DNA of 24,637 bases from NCBI GenBank assembly GCA_900758495.1, contig CAAERO010000008.1, positions 1 to 24,637 of the forward strand. The letters run 5' to 3'. Source of the DNA: Bacilli bacterium. Its GTDB lineage: Bacteria > Bacillota_I > Bacilli_A > RF39 > UBA660. How positions within the stretch are numbered: position 1 is the stretch's first letter; every line of letters begins with the position of its first letter. The translations under genes and the position numbers were made by a program. Under the pieces are notes generated by a model that saw nothing but the letters and a program-made list of their open reading frames with translations, was not told the DNA's origin and did no database searches. Below are positions 1-7,705 of the stretch, in pieces.

Positions 1-76
1 TGTTCCCATCCCGAACACAGAAGTTAAGCCACTTAACGCCGACGATAGTGTATGCGAAAATAGGAAGTTGCCAAGA
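1..76 (+). rRNA. rrf: 5S ribosomal RNA, 3' part
   Basis: The first bases carry the conserved 5S core (TTCCCATCCCGAACACAGAAG, seen from position 3, then TTAAGC) and the piece ends in GTTGCCAAG, the usual 3' strand of helix I. The 5' part lies outside the window. A T-rich stretch follows. A contig edge inside an rRNA gene is typical of assembly collapse at repeated rRNA operons. Confidence 0.95.
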
Positions 77-103
77 TTTTTTTTGTTTTATTTTTTAAAT
101 ATT

Positions 104-143
104 AAAATTGAATTTTTCAGATTTTGAAGAATTTGATTTTTTT
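104..143 (+). terminator. AT-rich rho-independent terminator after 5S rRNA
   Basis: Positions 104-118 pair with 126-140, a 15-bp stem with three G-U wobbles, around a 7-nt loop (119-125). The stem runs into T137-143. It is the first terminator-like hairpin after the 5S gene, so it probably ends the rRNA operon. The stem is weak because it is almost all A-T. Confidence 0.55.
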
Positions 144-148
144 ATGTT

Positions 149-167
149 AAATTTATACTCCGTCGTT
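149..167 (+). repeat. Short repeat, copy 1, after the first terminator
   Basis: AAATTTATACTCCGTCGTT matches 381-399 at 17 of 19 positions. Both copies lie just after a T-run that ends in TTTATGT. The TCCGTC core stands out in this AT-rich spacer. Function unknown. The rest of the spacer 144-307 shows no gene. Confidence 0.6.
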
Positions 168-307
168 AATTTGACATATATATTTTTAATATTACTGAAA
201 ATAAATTTATTTATAATATTAGTTATTTTTTTAAAATTTGTTAACTAGATTGTTAATAACCAAATTTTTTGTACTAATTTGTAAAAAATATAGTAAAATA
301 TACATTG

Positions 308-368
308 AAAAGACTTCTTTATATTTTGGGTTTATAGGTACATTGTACTATGTGTCTTTTCTTTTTTT
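308..368 (+). terminator. Second hairpin with U-tract; possible end of a small RNA
   Basis: AAAAGAC (308-314) pairs with GTCTTTT (354-360), followed by CTTTTTTT. Inside the loop a second hairpin forms: 334-341 with 345-351, one bulged G and loop ATT. A loose promoter lies upstream (TTGTAC 269-274, TAAAAT 294-299, spacing 19). The unit could therefore be a short transcript of about 60 nt, or a backup terminator of the rRNA operon. Neither reading is certain. Confidence 0.45.
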
Positions 369-380
369 ATGTATTCCGAT

Positions 381-399
381 AAATTTATACTTCGTCATT
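381..399 (+). repeat. Short repeat, copy 2, after the second hairpin
   Basis: AAATTTATACTTCGTCATT is the second copy of the element at 149-167, again about 12 bases after a T-run. It lies 31 bp upstream of the T-box promoter -10. Confidence 0.6.
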
Positions 400-429
400 T
401 AAATTATTTACTAGCCTTTTCCTTAAAAA

Positions 430-440
430 TATGGTATATT
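430..440 (+). promoter_or_regulatory. Extended -10 promoter of the tyrS T-box transcript
   Basis: TATGGTATATT contains TGG directly before the -10 hexamer TATATT (435-440). No good -35 is seen 17 bp upstream (TAGCCT), as expected for an extended -10 promoter. The start of RNA would be near 447. The same TATGRTA pattern recurs at several other gene starts in the window. Confidence 0.5.
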
Positions 441-446
441 ATACCT

Positions 447-650
447 AGATTTCTGTGAAGAATGATAGTAGTTTAAACTATTTTTTAAGAGACTTAGTGG
501 TTGGTGAAAACTAAGAAAATATTTAAATGAAAATACACATTTGGAGAAAAATCGTGTTAGAGCGTTAATCTATTTAAGAGAGCATAGTTTCTATGAAGTA
601 AGGTGGTACCGCGGAATGTTTCGTCCTTATATTTATAGAAACTTTTTATA
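447..650 (+). promoter_or_regulatory. T-box leader (tyrosine) controlling the tyrS operon
   Basis: The T-box core AAGGTGGTACCGCGG is at 600-614, 53 nt before tyrS. In T-box RNAs the UGGN bulge pairs with the tRNA 3' end. Here it reads UGGU, which fits tRNA-Tyr with discriminator A. A candidate specifier codon UAC (Tyr) is at 534-536, 3' of a stem (CTTAGT/ACTAAG, 493-515 region). Uncharged tRNA-Tyr would stabilise the antiterminator and prevent the hairpin at 587-647. The T-box itself is clear; the specifier position is inferred. Confidence 0.93.
587..647 (+). terminator. T-box attenuator terminator
   Basis: GTTTCTAT (587-594) pairs with ATAGAAAC (635-642), and GTAAGG (598-603) pairs with CCTTAT (625-630). 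TTTTT follows at 643-647. The 5' arm overlaps the T-box sequence, so terminator and antiterminator are mutually exclusive. Confidence 0.85.
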
Positions 651-666
651 TTTAGGAGGAAAGAAT

Positions 667-1893
667 ATGACATTATATGAAGAATTAAAATGGAGAGGCT
701 TAATAAAAGATATATCCAGTGAGGAACTTATAGAAAAATTAAATAAAGGTGGACTTACTTTCTACATTGGAACAGATCCAACTGCTGATAGTTTGCACAT
801 AGGTCATTTTTCATCATTTTTAATCTCTAAACGATTAAAAAATGCTGGACATAATCCAATCTTATTAGTTGGTGGTGGAACAGGTTTAATTGGTGATCCA
901 CGTCCTACATCAGAACGACCAATGATAACAAAGGAAGAAGTACGTCATAATTTTGATTGCTTGAAAAAACAAGCAGAAACATTATTTGGCTTTAAAGTTG
1001 TTAATAACTATGATTGGATTAAAGATATAAATGTATTGGATTTCTTACGAGATTATGGTAAATACTTTAATGTAAACTACATGCTTGATAAAGACATTGT
1101 TAGAAGAAGATTAGATACAGGAATTACTTATACAGAGTTTTCTTATATGATTTTACAATCTCTTGATTTTCTTCATTTATATGAAACAGAAAACTGTATT
1201 ATGCAAGTAGCAGGTCAGGATCAATGGGGAAATATTACAGCAGGAATAGATTTGATTAGAAAGAAAACTGGTAAAGAAGCATATGGATTTACAATGCCAC
1301 TTCTAACAAAAGCTGATGGTACTAAATTTGGTAAAAGTGAAGGCGGAGCAATTTGGCTAGATGCTAATAAAACAACACCATATGAAATGTATCAATTTTT
1401 CTTGAATACAGAAGATGAAAAGGTAATTGATTATTTAAAATTCTTAACATTTTTATCAAAAGAAGAAATTGAAGGTATAGAGAAAAAACAATTAGATTCA
1501 CCTGAAACTCGTATTGCTCAAAAAGTATTAGCACGTGAAGTAATTACTTTCATTCACGGTGCAGAAGCATACCAAGAAGCGGTTAGAATAAGTGAGATAC
1601 TCTTTAATGGTGATTTGTCATCATTAACTGCGAAAGAAGTAGAACAAGCATTTAAAGGAATTCCACAACAAGAAATCAGAAATGATTATAATCTAGTTGA
1701 TTTATTAGTAGATATGGAGATTTGTAAGAGTAAAAGGGAGGCAAGAGAATTCATTACTAATGGAAGCATCAGTATTAATGGTGAAAAAATTAATGATTTA
1801 GATTTTATTGTTACTAAAGAGGTTGCAATAGAAGATAAATATATTATAATTAGAAGAGGAAAGAAAAAATATTTCATTATAATATTTAAATAG
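667..1893 (+). CDS. tyrS: Tyrosyl-tRNA synthetase
   Basis: Charges tRNA-Tyr with tyrosine in the cytoplasm. The 408-residue protein is normal length for a bacterial TyrRS. It has the class I HIGH signature as HIGH in 'DSLHIGHF', the tyrosine-site stretch YTEFSYMILQ, the VAGQDQWGNI segment and the KMSKS-type loop as KFGKSEGG. An S4-like RNA-binding domain occupies roughly the last 65 residues. The start is ATG 667, after the SD AGGAGG; an in-frame TTG at 541 would read through the T-box and is rejected. It is the first gene behind the T-box, so expression should rise when tyrosyl-tRNA is short. Its stop codon TAG overlaps the SD of the next gene, so the genes are probably co-transcribed. tyrS, rpsD and ezrA also lie close together in Bacillus subtilis. 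Confidence 0.97.
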   Translation: MTLYEELKWRGLIKDISSEELIEKLNKGGLTFYIGTDPTADSLHIGHFSSFLISKRLKNAGHNPILLVGGGTGLIGDPRPTSERPMITKEEVRHNFDCLKKQAETLFGFKVVNNYDWIKDINVLDFLRDYGKYFNVNYMLDKDIVRRRLDTGITYTEFSYMILQSLDFLHLYETENCIMQVAGQDQWGNITAGIDLIRKKTGKEAYGFTMPLLTKADGTKFGKSEGGAIWLDANKTTPYEMYQFFLNTEDEKVIDYLKFLTFLSKEEIEGIEKKQLDSPETRIAQKVLAREVITFIHGAEAYQEAVRISEILFNGDLSSLTAKEVEQAFKGIPQQEIRNDYNLVDLLVDMEICKSKREAREFITNGSISINGEKINDLDFIVTKEVAIEDKYIIIRRGKKKYFIIIFK

Positions 1894-1900
1894 GTGAAAC

Positions 1901-3166
1901 ATGGAAAATAAGAATAAAAAATTATTAAAATGGTTAAAATTTTTGGTTATAGTGTGTGTTGCAATAATAGTTGTAGAAGGTCTATATATAGGAGTAAAAA
2001 TATATCAAAGCAAAAATAATACCGTTTATGTTGATACATTAGGTTCAATCGTAGAATTAAAAGATGGTTATCTTGGAACTGGTAGTAGTGACTTTAAAAA
2101 AAGTAAATACAATGAATATAGTAAAGACTATCAAAAAGCTAAATTAGTAAAATATGATAAAAACCAGAAAATAGTATTTGAAAGTGCCTATACTAAAGGT
2201 TATGACTCATATTTCTATGATGCAAAAGCTACTAAAAATGGCTATATTGCTGTAGGAACAGCAGCCTATAGTAAAAAACAAGTTGAAGAAAAAACAAAAG
2301 ATGGTTTAATTGTTCTTTATGATAAAGATGGTAAACAATTAAAAACAAAAACATTACAGATTGCAGGTAATACTAAATTTACTAAAGTAGAAGTACTTGA
2401 TGATGGGTATTTAGTAATTGGTCAAAGTATTTTAGAAAATATGACTATAGGAACAGATCCTGATGGTGGCGCCATAATGGTTAAATATGATTTCGATTTA
2501 AAAGAACAATGGCGCACTAATTATGGTGGAAGTAAATCAGCTATATTTAATGATTTAGCTATTACTGATGATGCAATATATCTTGTAGGAAAAGATGCAA
2601 CTAGATACGGTTTTTTTGCTAAGTTTAGTAAATCAGGTGAAAAAGAATTTATTAAAACTTATGAATATACTGATGTTGTTGGTTTCTCATCAATCGCAAA
2701 ACTAGGAGACGATTTTGTGGTAGTTGGAGGAAAAACTACTAATATTGATGCAGCAGATAAAGATAAGAAAACAGAAGCTGTATTAATAAGATATGATAAA
2801 GATGGAAATATTAAATATGAAAAGTATTATCGTGTTAATAAGTCTGCTAGATATAATAAAGTATTAGTAGACGGGAGTAATATAGTGGCTATAGGTCATA
2901 CTGCTAAAAAGGATGAAAAGGAATCAACTGATTCTTATAATGTATTTAGATATAGTGGTTTATTTGCTAAGTATAAAGAAGATGGTGAAGAAATAACTAA
3001 AAAGAATGAAAAGGGAAGTAGAGATATTTACTTTAGTGATATGTTAGTAACTAAAAATGGTTATTTGATAGTAGGACAAACATCATCTAAAGAATTAGGT
3101 GGAAACAATAAAGATTTAATTTCTTACTTTCTAAAATATGATAAGAATGGAAAAATTGTTAAGTAA
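1901..3166 (+). CDS. Membrane-anchored protein with seven propeller-like repeats
   Basis: A 421-residue protein with a short basic N-terminus and one membrane segment (about 11-33), so the rest should lie outside the cell. The remainder is built from seven repeats. Each has a strand like DGYLVIG and then a strand-turn like KYDKDGK (LVKYDKNQK, VLYDKDGK, MVKYDFDL, FAKFSKSG, LIRYDKDG, FAKYKEDG, FLKYDKNG). Seven such units suggest a beta-propeller of the quinoprotein/WD40-like type; this is an inference from the repeat pattern. No catalytic motif is evident, so a binding or scaffold role is possible. SD AGGTGA overlaps the tyrS stop. The gene is therefore likely under T-box control, and its stop overlaps the next start (TAATG). 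Confidence 0.8.
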   Translation: MENKNKKLLKWLKFLVIVCVAIIVVEGLYIGVKIYQSKNNTVYVDTLGSIVELKDGYLGTGSSDFKKSKYNEYSKDYQKAKLVKYDKNQKIVFESAYTKGYDSYFYDAKATKNGYIAVGTAAYSKKQVEEKTKDGLIVLYDKDGKQLKTKTLQIAGNTKFTKVEVLDDGYLVIGQSILENMTIGTDPDGGAIMVKYDFDLKEQWRTNYGGSKSAIFNDLAITDDAIYLVGKDATRYGFFAKFSKSGEKEFIKTYEYTDVVGFSSIAKLGDDFVVVGGKTTNIDAADKDKKTEAVLIRYDKDGNIKYEKYYRVNKSARYNKVLVDGSNIVAIGHTAKKDEKESTDSYNVFRYSGLFAKYKEDGEEITKKNEKGSRDIYFSDMLVTKNGYLIVGQTSSKELGGNNKDLISYFLKYDKNGKIVK

Positions 3167-3528
3167 TGAAAATTTATTTATTAGAAACTTTTGATAAGGA
3201 TAAAACTGTTGAAATTAATCCACCCCTAAGTGAAAAAGGAATTAGAATGTCAAGACTATTTTCACTTACTATTAAAAATCTTCGAATTGATAATTGTTAT
3301 ACGGATACCTCAGTAGCTTCTTTTGGTACAGCTCTATTATTAGTTGGTACTAAGGTGAAAATAAATAAAAACCAAAAATTAAATAATAATGATAAAGGAC
3401 AAATTAGAAAATTTATAGAAGATTTAGCAAACGAATATTCTATGAATAATAAACTTTTGATAATAGCCAAAAAAAGCGTACTTTTATTAATAAAAGAGTA
3501 CACTAATAATGCTGACTTTATAGTATAA
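3166..3528 (+). CDS. Histidine-phosphatase-fold protein lacking catalytic residues
   Basis: A 120-residue protein whose ATG overlaps the stop of the upstream gene (TAATG), so it is translationally coupled. It lines up without gaps to parts of the phosphoglycerate-mutase/histidine-phosphatase family. MKIYLLETF matches the first strand but has ETF where RHG is expected (residues 7-9). PLSEKGIRMSRLF matches the usual 'LTEKGREQA' helix. In the second block, GTALLL matches 'QTAEIL' but the RA pair is AS (51-52). In LLIIAKKS, Lys102 replaces the family's second His. All four catalytic residues are thus replaced. It is also shorter than active members (about 200). It may be a regulator or partner, or a gene in decay. 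The family assignment is an inference from motif pattern. Confidence 0.6.
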   Translation: MKIYLLETFDKDKTVEINPPLSEKGIRMSRLFSLTIKNLRIDNCYTDTSVASFGTALLLVGTKVKINKNQKLNNNDKGQIRKFIEDLANEYSMNNKLLIIAKKSVLLLIKEYTNNADFIV

Positions 3529-3530
3529 TA

Positions 3531-3558
3531 AAAGACCAATTTAATTTTGGTCTTTTAT
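3531..3558. terminator. Bidirectional terminator between two convergent genes
   Basis: AAAGACCAA (3531-3539) pairs with TTGGTCTTT (3547-3555) around a 7-nt loop. T-rich sequence follows on both strands. It can end the tyrS operon on plus and rpsD on minus. Confidence 0.85.
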
Positions 3559-3560
3559 TC

Positions 3561-4163
3561 TTACTTATTATAGAATTCAACGATTAATGATTCATTGATA
3601 TCCATATTTAATTCATTACGTTCAGGATATCTAACATAAGTACCTTCTAACTTGTTTTCATCAAAAGTAACATATTCTACGCGCTTGTTTACTTTAGAAA
3701 TAGCATCAAGAGCAGCTTTATGGTCTTTAGAATTTTCCTTTAATGCAATAATGCTACCTGGTTTAACTCTGTATGAAGGAATATCAACTTTTTTACCATT
3801 AACAGTAATATGTCCGTGGTTTACAAGTTGTCTAGCCCCACGACGAGTAGTAGCAAATCCCATACGATAAACTAAGTTATCAAGACGAGATTCAAGTAAG
3901 ATTAAGAAATTAGTACCATGAACTCCAGCCATTTTACTAGCTTCATCAAAAGTCTTACGGAATTGTTTTTCATTAACTCCATACATAAAACGTAATTTTT
4001 GTTTTTCTTTTAATTGGTTAGAGTAATCACTAGGTTTACCTTTTCTATCTTTACCGTGTTGTCCAGGTCCATAAGGACGTTTAGCTAATTCCTTACCAGT
4101 TTCAGTTAAAGAAAAACCAACACGACGAGATTGTTTGTAACTAGGTCCTGTATATCTTGCCAT
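3561..4163 (-). CDS. rpsD: 30S ribosomal protein S4
   Basis: The 200-residue protein binds 16S rRNA early in 30S assembly. It begins MARYTGPSYKQSRR, has YGPGQHG, and carries an S4 RNA-binding domain at about 88-150 (SRLDNLVYRMGF, TRRGARQLVNHGHITVNG). Length is normal for the family. The start is ATG at 4163, 7 nt after the SD AAAGGAGA; an in-frame ATG 17 codons upstream gives a non-homologous extension and is rejected. It is a single-gene transcript with its own promoter and a structured leader, divergent from ezrA. In B. subtilis rpsD is controlled by its own product through the leader, and the same is likely here. Confidence 0.98.
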   Translation of the reverse strand: MARYTGPSYKQSRRVGFSLTETGKELAKRPYGPGQHGKDRKGKPSDYSNQLKEKQKLRFMYGVNEKQFRKTFDEASKMAGVHGTNFLILLESRLDNLVYRMGFATTRRGARQLVNHGHITVNGKKVDIPSYRVKPGSIIALKENSKDHKAALDAISKVNKRVEYVTFDENKLEGTYVRYPERNELNMDINESLIVEFYNK

Positions 4164-4326
4164 TTTAAAATTCTCCTTTCTTTTATTTGCATCTTCCTTG
4201 ATAATTGTTTCCAAAACTTTCTATGGGAGTTTTGTATTGTTCTTTCGCTTCACAGCAACGAAGTTACTTGAAACTTTCAAAAAACACATATAAAAAGGCG
4301 AAACATTGCTGTTCAAGTAAAATTGC
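4164..4326 (-). promoter_or_regulatory. Structured rpsD leader, candidate S4-binding autoregulatory RNA
   Basis: The leader of about 160 nt has three pairs of complementary segments in the order A-B-C-A'-B'-C' on the RNA. A is TTACTTGAA (plus 4312-4320) with A' at 4264-4272, 9 of 9 complementary. B is CAGCAA (4306-4311) with B' at 4253-4258. C is TTTCGC (4298-4303) with C' at 4243-4248. Interleaved pairings mean a pseudoknot or mutually exclusive folds. Autogenous control by S4 through such a leader is established for B. subtilis; binding here is inferred. Confidence 0.65.
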
Positions 4327-4332
4327 AGATTT

Positions 4333-4361
4333 ATTGTAATATAAAAACCGCTATTTGTCAA
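4333..4361 (-). promoter_or_regulatory. Consensus promoter of rpsD
   Basis: On the minus strand TTGACA (4356-4361) and TACAAT (4333-4338) are 17 bp apart. RNA would start near 4326. This is the closest match to the sigma-A consensus in the window, fitting a strongly expressed ribosomal gene. Confidence 0.85.
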
Positions 4362-4386
4362 ATATTTGTAGATAAAAAGTTAAGAT

Positions 4387-4397
4387 TATGATATTAT
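4387..4397 (+). promoter_or_regulatory. Extended -10 promoter of the ezrA operon
   Basis: TATGATATTAT provides TGA directly before TATTAT (4392-4397). The 17-mer 4385-4401 recurs exactly at 24466-24482, upstream of another start codon. The -35 region is poor. RNA would start about 15 nt before the ezrA ATG. Confidence 0.5.
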
Positions 4398-4419
4398 TAA
4401 GTAGTAGGTGATGCACAAT

Positions 4420-6132
4420 ATGAAGGGGAAATTGCTATATATTTTAACGGGAATCCTAATTGTAATTATTCTTGTAATAGCACTTATTGTATTTTTGAAA
4501 AAAAGAAAGAGAAAACATTACTTGAATATATGTAAAAGGCTTGACACTGAAAAAAATCTTATTGGTAGCACGCCTGTACTTTTGGAGCTTTCTAAACTAG
4601 AACCAATCATTAAAAATGAAAAAATGGAAGAAAAATATCAAAAATGGCAAGAGGAATTTGCTTATATTAAAGAAGAAGAACTTCCCAAAATTGATGATTT
4701 ACTAATAGAACTTGATACCTTAATAGATAAGAAAGAATATAATCTAGCCGAAAGTAAAATTAATAAGTGTGAGATAGGACTTTATAAAGCTAGAGAACGC
4801 GCTAACTATTTATTAGATCAGGTAAAAGAAATAACATTAAGTGAAGAAAAATATCGAAATATAATTACTAAATTGAAAACGAAATACCGTCAGTTAAATA
4901 AAGAGTATCAAGATCGTAAATCTCTTTATGAAGAAATGGCAGAGGCAATAGAATTACAACTTGAAAATATTGAAAAAAGATTTTTAGAGTTTGAAACAGC
5001 AATGGATCAGAATCAATATACAGATGTTGTTCATATTGTAAAGGCATTAGATACAATGCTTGAACATATGGAAATAGTAATTGAAGAAGTACCAGATTTA
5101 CTATTGATGTGTAAACAAATGGTACCAAAGAGAATAAAAGAGATAGAAGAAACCAAAATAAAAATGGAAAATGATGGTTATCCTCTTGACTATTTAAGTA
5201 TAACTGATAATATGGAAGAAGCAAAGAAAAATGTTAATGTTATCTTAGATAGAATTAAAGTGTTAAACCTTGAAGATTGTATGTTTGAATTAAAGACAAT
5301 CTTAGATTATTTAGATAGCATCTTTGTGGCCTTTGAAAAGGAAAGACTATCAAGAAAAGTTTATGAAGAAGTTAGTAAAGACTTTGAAAAAAAGTTAAAT
5401 AAAACTGCTAAATTAGTGACTGATATCTATGAACAATTAGATGATATTGAGAGTATGTATGATTTGAATAAAGAAGACGTAAAAATTATTGACGAAGTTA
5501 ATAAAGACTTAACCGTTATTAAAGATGACCATCACAAAATGCTTGAAAAGGTTAAAAATAAAGCAACCCCTTATTCTTTAGTAAATGATGAAGTTGAAAC
5601 CTTATCAAATAGATTGAAGCAAGTAGAATCGACTCTTGATATAGCACTAAAATCACTTGGAAATATGTATGAAGATGAACAACGGGCTAGAGAACAACTA
5701 GATGAGATTGAAAGATTATTAAAAGAATGTAAAGAGCGAATGCGTGAATATAAACTGCCAGTGATTGAAGATAGATATTTTGTAGAATTAAGTGAAGCTA
5801 ACGAAGCAATACTAGAAGTTATTAAAGAATTATCAAAGAAACCTATTGGAATAAAAACTTTAAATACTAGAGTTGATACAGCGAGAGACTTAGTCTTAAA
5901 ACTTTACAATACAACTATTTCAATGATTAAAACTGCAAAGATGAGTGAGATGGCCATTGTCTATGGAAATAGATATATAGGTCTACATACTGATATTGAA
6001 GAAGGAATAAATAGGGCAAGAAATCTTTTCTTTAAAGGAGATTATACTTCTTCTTTAAATGTTAGTATTGATACTATAAAATTAGTAGATGATAATTTTG
6101 AAAGAAAGTTGTTGACATATGAAAAAGAATAG
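4420..6132 (+). CDS. ezrA: Septation ring formation regulator EzrA
   Basis: A membrane-anchored regulator of FtsZ-ring assembly and a linker between division and wall synthesis in Firmicutes. The 570-residue protein has one N-terminal membrane segment (about 5-27), a basic patch (KKRKRK) and then an almost wholly helical, coiled-coil cytoplasmic region built of spectrin-like repeats. This N-out, C-in plan and length (about 560-570) are typical of EzrA. The segment 'KYQKWQEEFAYIKEEELPKI' matches the family's W-containing first repeat. The start is ATG 4420, 7 nt after SD AGGTGAT; ATG 4411 and GTG 4408 lie inside that SD. It is the first gene of a five-gene operon and sits next to rpsD as in B. 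subtilis. Confidence 0.92.
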   Translation: MKGKLLYILTGILIVIILVIALIVFLKKRKRKHYLNICKRLDTEKNLIGSTPVLLELSKLEPIIKNEKMEEKYQKWQEEFAYIKEEELPKIDDLLIELDTLIDKKEYNLAESKINKCEIGLYKARERANYLLDQVKEITLSEEKYRNIITKLKTKYRQLNKEYQDRKSLYEEMAEAIELQLENIEKRFLEFETAMDQNQYTDVVHIVKALDTMLEHMEIVIEEVPDLLLMCKQMVPKRIKEIEETKIKMENDGYPLDYLSITDNMEEAKKNVNVILDRIKVLNLEDCMFELKTILDYLDSIFVAFEKERLSRKVYEEVSKDFEKKLNKTAKLVTDIYEQLDDIESMYDLNKEDVKIIDEVNKDLTVIKDDHHKMLEKVKNKATPYSLVNDEVETLSNRLKQVESTLDIALKSLGNMYEDEQRAREQLDEIERLLKECKERMREYKLPVIEDRYFVELSEANEAILEVIKELSKKPIGIKTLNTRVDTARDLVLKLYNTTISMIKTAKMSEMAIVYGNRYIGLHTDIEEGINRARNLFFKGDYTSSLNVSIDTIKLVDDNFERKLLTYEKE

Positions 6133-7027
6133 CAATAAAAAAAATAAGAGTAGAAATAATAATAAAAAAAATGTAAAGAATATTAATAAAAATAATAGTA
6201 GAAAAAAAACTACTGCAACTAAAAAAAGTAATACTGTAAAACAAAATAATAAACAGAATAATACTAGAACTACGACAAAGAAAAAAGTTAGTAATCAAAA
6301 TACGAAAAATAAAACTAATGCTATGGTAGTAGTTAGTAAACCAGTAGTCTCTACCAAAAATACTATTAAAAAAAATTCTAGTTCAAGTTATAAAAACTTA
6401 ATTAATATTTCATTTAGAAAAAGAAAATTTGGATTATATGAATTTTTTGCAATAATAATTATTTGTTTAGTATTAACAGTTGTTCTACTCTATGCTATTC
6501 TAAAATTGAGTAATAAAGAAAAATATCAAGTATTTAGTTTTAATGCCAAGGTAATGGCGATGAATGCTATAAATTATAATTCAAGTGATAAAGGCACAAT
6601 GTATCTTTCAGAGATGTTAGATTTGAATTTAATATCTCAGATTAAGAATCCATTTAATGGTAAAGAGTGTGATATTTATGAATCGAAAGTTGATTTTTCA
6701 GAAAACATTAAAAAAGTTACTTTAAAATGTGGTGAATACTTAATTGATAATGAAAAAATCAATAATAAGACCTATACAATCTATAAAGTATCAGATTGGA
6801 CAGAAAATAAAGAGTATGAAAATAACGATATGGAAGTAGTATACAACATTACTAAGAAAGGCAAGTTGTTACTTAATGATTACTATCAAAAAGACTTGTT
6901 AATAAAAGTAGTTAATAAAGAATTACATAAAGATTACAAAAAAATTAGTGAAGTAAAAAAAGATTACAAATTAGTTAGTAAAAAACTTTATCGTAAAAAA
7001 ACAAAGTTTAGGGAAGTAACTAATTAG
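6119..7027 (+). CDS. Lys/Asn-rich single-pass membrane protein
   Basis: Not recognised as a named family. The 302-residue protein begins 14 nt inside ezrA and has no strong SD of its own, so it is probably translated by coupling. Residues 1-105 are an unstructured, highly basic N/K/T-rich tail in the cytoplasm. A membrane segment follows at about 107-130, then an outside domain of about 170 residues. That domain (FNAKVMAMNAINYN, YLSEMLDLNLI, NPFNGKECDIY, VTLKCGEYLID) resembles the loose pattern of pilin-like domains and has two Cys (184, 204) that could form a disulfide. The basic tail could bind nucleic acid or acidic partners. Its place after ezrA suggests a role at the division site. All functional statements are inference. 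Confidence 0.7.
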   Translation: MKKNSNKKNKSRNNNKKNVKNINKNNSRKKTTATKKSNTVKQNNKQNNTRTTTKKKVSNQNTKNKTNAMVVVSKPVVSTKNTIKKNSSSSYKNLINISFRKRKFGLYEFFAIIIICLVLTVVLLYAILKLSNKEKYQVFSFNAKVMAMNAINYNSSDKGTMYLSEMLDLNLISQIKNPFNGKECDIYESKVDFSENIKKVTLKCGEYLIDNEKINNKTYTIYKVSDWTENKEYENNDMEVVYNITKKGKLLLNDYYQKDLLIKVVNKELHKDYKKISEVKKDYKLVSKKLYRKKTKFREVTN

Positions 7028-7051
7028 TATATAGTTAAGGAAGGTGTGTTT

Positions 7052-7705
7052 ATGAAAGACAGTAAAGAAAAAGATTGGTTTGATAGTCCAAGGCTTGTAA
7101 CTTATGTTATTATTGGTTTATTGATAATATTAATAATATTATCACAGTCATTTGCTATTAATAGTCAACTAGGGACATCTGATATTATTAGATCTATACT
7201 TAATCATAATAGTATTTATGTGTTAACACTTATTTATTTTGTTTTATTACATTTTAAAGTTGGAAAGAAATACTTTGATCATTTAAATATATTAATGTTA
7301 ATCTTTTTTGGATTAATAACGATTGCTAGTATGTTTACAGTATTTCAATCATTTTGGTTAATTTCAATATTACAATTAGTAATAAATATCTTATTTACGA
7401 TTTATTTTCTCTATGCTTTTATTTCTAATACAGTAATAGGTAAAGATTTACACTTGAATTCTAGTCCTATTGTAGAACTTAAGAATGAACAATACTTTTA
7501 TTTAATTACCACTTTGTTAGTCATTCATTTAGTAGTAGCACTTATTAATTCAACTTCATTTGAAAGTATTGTAATTTCACTATTAGAAGTATTATTTTAT
7601 TTTTTATTTGCTAGATACATTTCGTTATATAAAGAATATAATGAGTTGAAGGAAGCTTCTTCAAAAAAGAGAAAATTGAAAAAAGAAGAGGCAGGTGATA
7701 AATAA
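7052..7705 (+). CDS. Polytopic membrane protein of unknown function
   Basis: A 217-residue protein with about six or seven hydrophobic segments (near 17-35, 53-70, 78-97, 100-125, 148-165, 172-190) and a basic cytoplasmic end rich in Lys. No catalytic motif is seen. The start is ATG 7052, 5 nt after SD AAGGAAGGTG; the in-frame GTG at 7046 is part of the SD. Its stop overlaps the next start (TAATG). Third gene of the ezrA operon. Confidence 0.75.
   Translation: MKDSKEKDWFDSPRLVTYVIIGLLIILIILSQSFAINSQLGTSDIIRSILNHNSIYVLTLIYFVLLHFKVGKKYFDHLNILMLIFFGLITIASMFTVFQSFWLISILQLVINILFTIYFLYAFISNTVIGKDLHLNSSPIVELKNEQYFYLITTLLVIHLVVALINSTSFESIVISLLEVLFYFLFARYISLYKEYNELKEASSKKRKLKKEEAGDK

Noticed and set aside
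171..199. TTGACA at 171-176 as a promoter in the 5S-tyrS spacer
   Set aside because: No -10 at a proper distance (ACTGAA at 17 bp) and no gene directly after.
541..666. Extension of tyrS from a TTG at 541
   Set aside because: It reads through the T-box and terminator and has no SD. ATG 667 has AGGAGG and starts the normal TyrRS sequence.
4164..4214. Extension of rpsD to an ATG at 4214
   Set aside because: The added 17 residues are not S4-like and lie in the leader. The ATG at 4163 has a strong SD and the universal MARYTGP start.
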